Below are positions 40,221 to 41,481 of a stretch of 41,481 nucleotides of DNA, one piece after another. Both the position numbers and the translations under genes were made by a program. The stretch spans positions 1 through 41,481 of the forward strand of contig PXRG01000032.1 in assembly GCA_003021105.1 (NCBI GenBank), given 5' to 3'. A model generated the notes under the pieces. It ran no database searches. It was not told the DNA's origin and saw nothing but the letters and a program-made list of their open reading frames with translations. Source of the DNA: Halobacteriales archaeon QS_1_68_17. Lineage in GTDB: Archaea > Halobacteriota > Halobacteria > Halobacteriales > Haloarculaceae. How positions within the stretch are numbered: the first letter of the stretch is position 1; each line of letters opens with the position of its first letter.

Positions 40221-41481
40221 ATGAACGAAGTCCAACTAGAGGTGGCGAAGGCGTACCCGAACGACTCGGGTCGTGGCATCGCTCGTCTCGACCCGGACAC
40301 GCTGCTTCACCTGAAGCTCTCTCCGGGCGACATCATCGAAATCGAGGGTGCGGACGTGACGGCGGCGAAGGTCTGGCGGGCCGACCGGCAGGACTGGAAC
40401 ACGGACACCGTCCGCATCGACGGGTTCACGCGGCAGAATGCCGACGTGGGCATCGGCGAACGGGTCGAGATCAGAAAGGCGGAAGCACAGAAGGCCGAAC
40501 GGCTGGTGCTGGCCCCGCCCGAGGAGGCCAGCGTCCAGTTCGGCTCCGACGCCGCGGGGATGGTCAAACGGCAGATCCTGAAGCGGCCGGTCGTCGAGCG
40601 CGATATCGTGCCGGTCATGTCGAGCACGAACCACCCATTCATGCGCTCGCCCGGCCAGGCCATCCCGCTGATCGCCGTCGAGACCGACCCCGACGGCGTC
40701 GTCCTCATCACCGAGGACACGGAGGTCGAGTTGCGCGAGGAACCCATCAGCGGGTTCGAGAAGACCGGCGGCGGCATCACCTACGAGGACATCGGCGGCC
40801 TGCAAAACGAGATCCAGCGGGTCCGGGAGATGGTCGAACTCCCGATGAAACACCCGCAGATCTTCAAGAAACTCGGGATCGAACCGCCACAGGGCGTCCT
40901 GCTACACGGACCTCCCGGGACCGGAAAGACCCTGCTGGCGAAGGCCGTCGCCAACGAGACCTCCGCGAGTTTCTTCTCGATCGCGGGCCCGGAGATCATC
41001 TCGAAGTACTACGGCGAGTCCGAACAGCAACTACGGGAGATCTTCGAGGACGCCAGCGAGGAGGCCCCCTCGATCATCTTCATCGACGAACTCGACTCCA
41101 TCGCGCCCAAACGCGAGGACGTGACCGGCGAGGTCGAACGTCGGGTGGTCGCGCAACTGCTGACGATGATGGACGGCCTCGAATCCCGCGGGCAGGTCAT
41201 CGTCATCGCCGCGACCAACCGCGTCGACAGCGTCGACCCCGCGCTCCGGCGGCCGGGCCGGTTCGACCGCGAGATCGAGATCGGCGTCCCCGACGAAGTG
41301 GGCCGCGAGGAGATCCTCCAGATCCACACCCGCGGGATGCCCCTCTCGGACGACGTGAACCTCTCGAAACTGGCCGCCGAGCCCCACGGCTTCGTCGGCG
41401 CCGACATCGAGTCGCTGACCAAGGAGGCCGCGATGAAGGCCCTCCGGCGGTACCTCCCCGAGATCGATCTCGACGAGGAGG
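40221..41481 (+). CDS. cdc48: Cdc48/VAT-type AAA ATPase, 5' part
   Basis: 420 codons, running off the window. The N-domain double-psi barrel is [20 protein letters not shown] to [13 protein letters not shown]. The D1 AAA domain starts at [20 protein letters not shown], with Walker A GPPGTGKT at 230-237, Walker [21 protein letters not shown] (D289, E290), and the sensor/arginine-finger region [20 protein letters not shown]. Cdc48/VAT hexamers unfold ubiquitin-like- or otherwise tagged proteins for the proteasome. The second AAA domain lies beyond the right edge. The promoter is shared with divergent larC. Confidence 0.95.
   Translation, partial: MNEVQLEVAKAYPNDSGRGIARLDPDTLLHLKLSPGDIIEIEGADVTAAKVWRADRQDWNTDTVRIDGFTRQNADVGIGERVEIRKAEAQKAERLVLAPPEEASVQFGSDAAGMVKRQILKRPVVERDIVPVMSSTNHPFMRSPGQAIPLIAVETDPDGVVLITEDTEVELREEPISGFEKTGGGITYEDIGGLQNEIQRVREMVELPMKHPQIFKKLGIEPPQGVLLHGPPGTGKTLLAKAVANETSASFFSIAGPEIISKYYGESEQQLREIFEDASEEAPSIIFIDELDSIAPKREDVTGEVERRVVAQLLTMMDGLESRGQVIVIAATNRVDSVDPALRRPGRFDREIEIGVPDEVGREEILQIHTRGMPLSDDVNLSKLAAEPHGFVGADIESLTKEAAMKALRRYLPEIDLDEE

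Overview
The window is chromosomal DNA from a haloarchaeon (class Halobacteria). The base composition is very GC-rich with G/C at most third codon positions, and the predicted proteins are strongly acidic. Many families are typical of this group: volactin, HalOD1, DUF7123, DUF7139, RadB, AbrB-PhoU and Cdc48. Ribosomal protein S8e is of the archaeal type. I cannot name the genus. No rRNA, tRNA or CRISPR array was seen.

Layout. (1) Positions 68-4293, minus strand: the end of a surface-polysaccharide or glycan locus, with two GT4 glycosyltransferases, a VanZ-like membrane protein and a polyprenyl-phosphate sugar transferase. (2) 4.4-7.6 kb: a DUF58-like remnant, an acidic protein, a four-TM DUF7139-type protein and the actin homologue volactin, with a 24-bp tandem repeat in front of it. 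(3) 7.6-19.8 kb: an accessory-looking stretch of small genes. It holds small zinc-ribbon proteins, HTH proteins, an OsmC protein and a HalOD1 domain. It also holds AT-rich promoter islands, a 110-bp inverted-repeat element, the C-terminal end of a decayed IS200/IS605-type tnpB, and several broken genes. (4) 17.5-22.7 kb: a saccharopine-dehydrogenase-like enzyme, a second OsmC protein, a BBE-type flavoprotein, a Tat/lipobox HiPIP-like protein, a DUF1684 protein and an AbrB protein. (5) 22.7-29.3 kb: mostly housekeeping genes, namely a GTPBP1-like GTPase, a broken phosphoglycolate phosphatase, a DnaJ membrane protein, pyrF, a HAD hydrolase, DUF2240 and S8e. (6) 29.3-35.1 kb: a phosphate-uptake region with an AbrB-PhoU regulator divergent from pstS-pstA-pstB-phoU and a second phoU. 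A deletion has fused a truncated pstS to a 5'-truncated pstA, and pstC is missing. (7) 35.2-41.5 kb: a K+ channel/TrkA protein, radB, a divergent RuvX/YqgF-like unknown, a zinc-ribbon protein, larC and the 5' two-thirds of a Cdc48 AAA ATPase.

The most striking feature is the number of genes carrying internal, frame-breaking losses within 41 kb. They are a DUF4129-type protein, a small secreted protein, a TIGR00266/AIM24 protein, a TrmB-like HTH protein, a ZIP transporter, phosphoglycolate phosphatase and pstS-pstC-pstA. This is either real and unusual genome erosion or a systematic assembly problem, and read mapping would decide. The most attractive functional leads are the DUF7139-volactin pair, which may be a shape/division module, and the RuvX-like protein divergent from radB.
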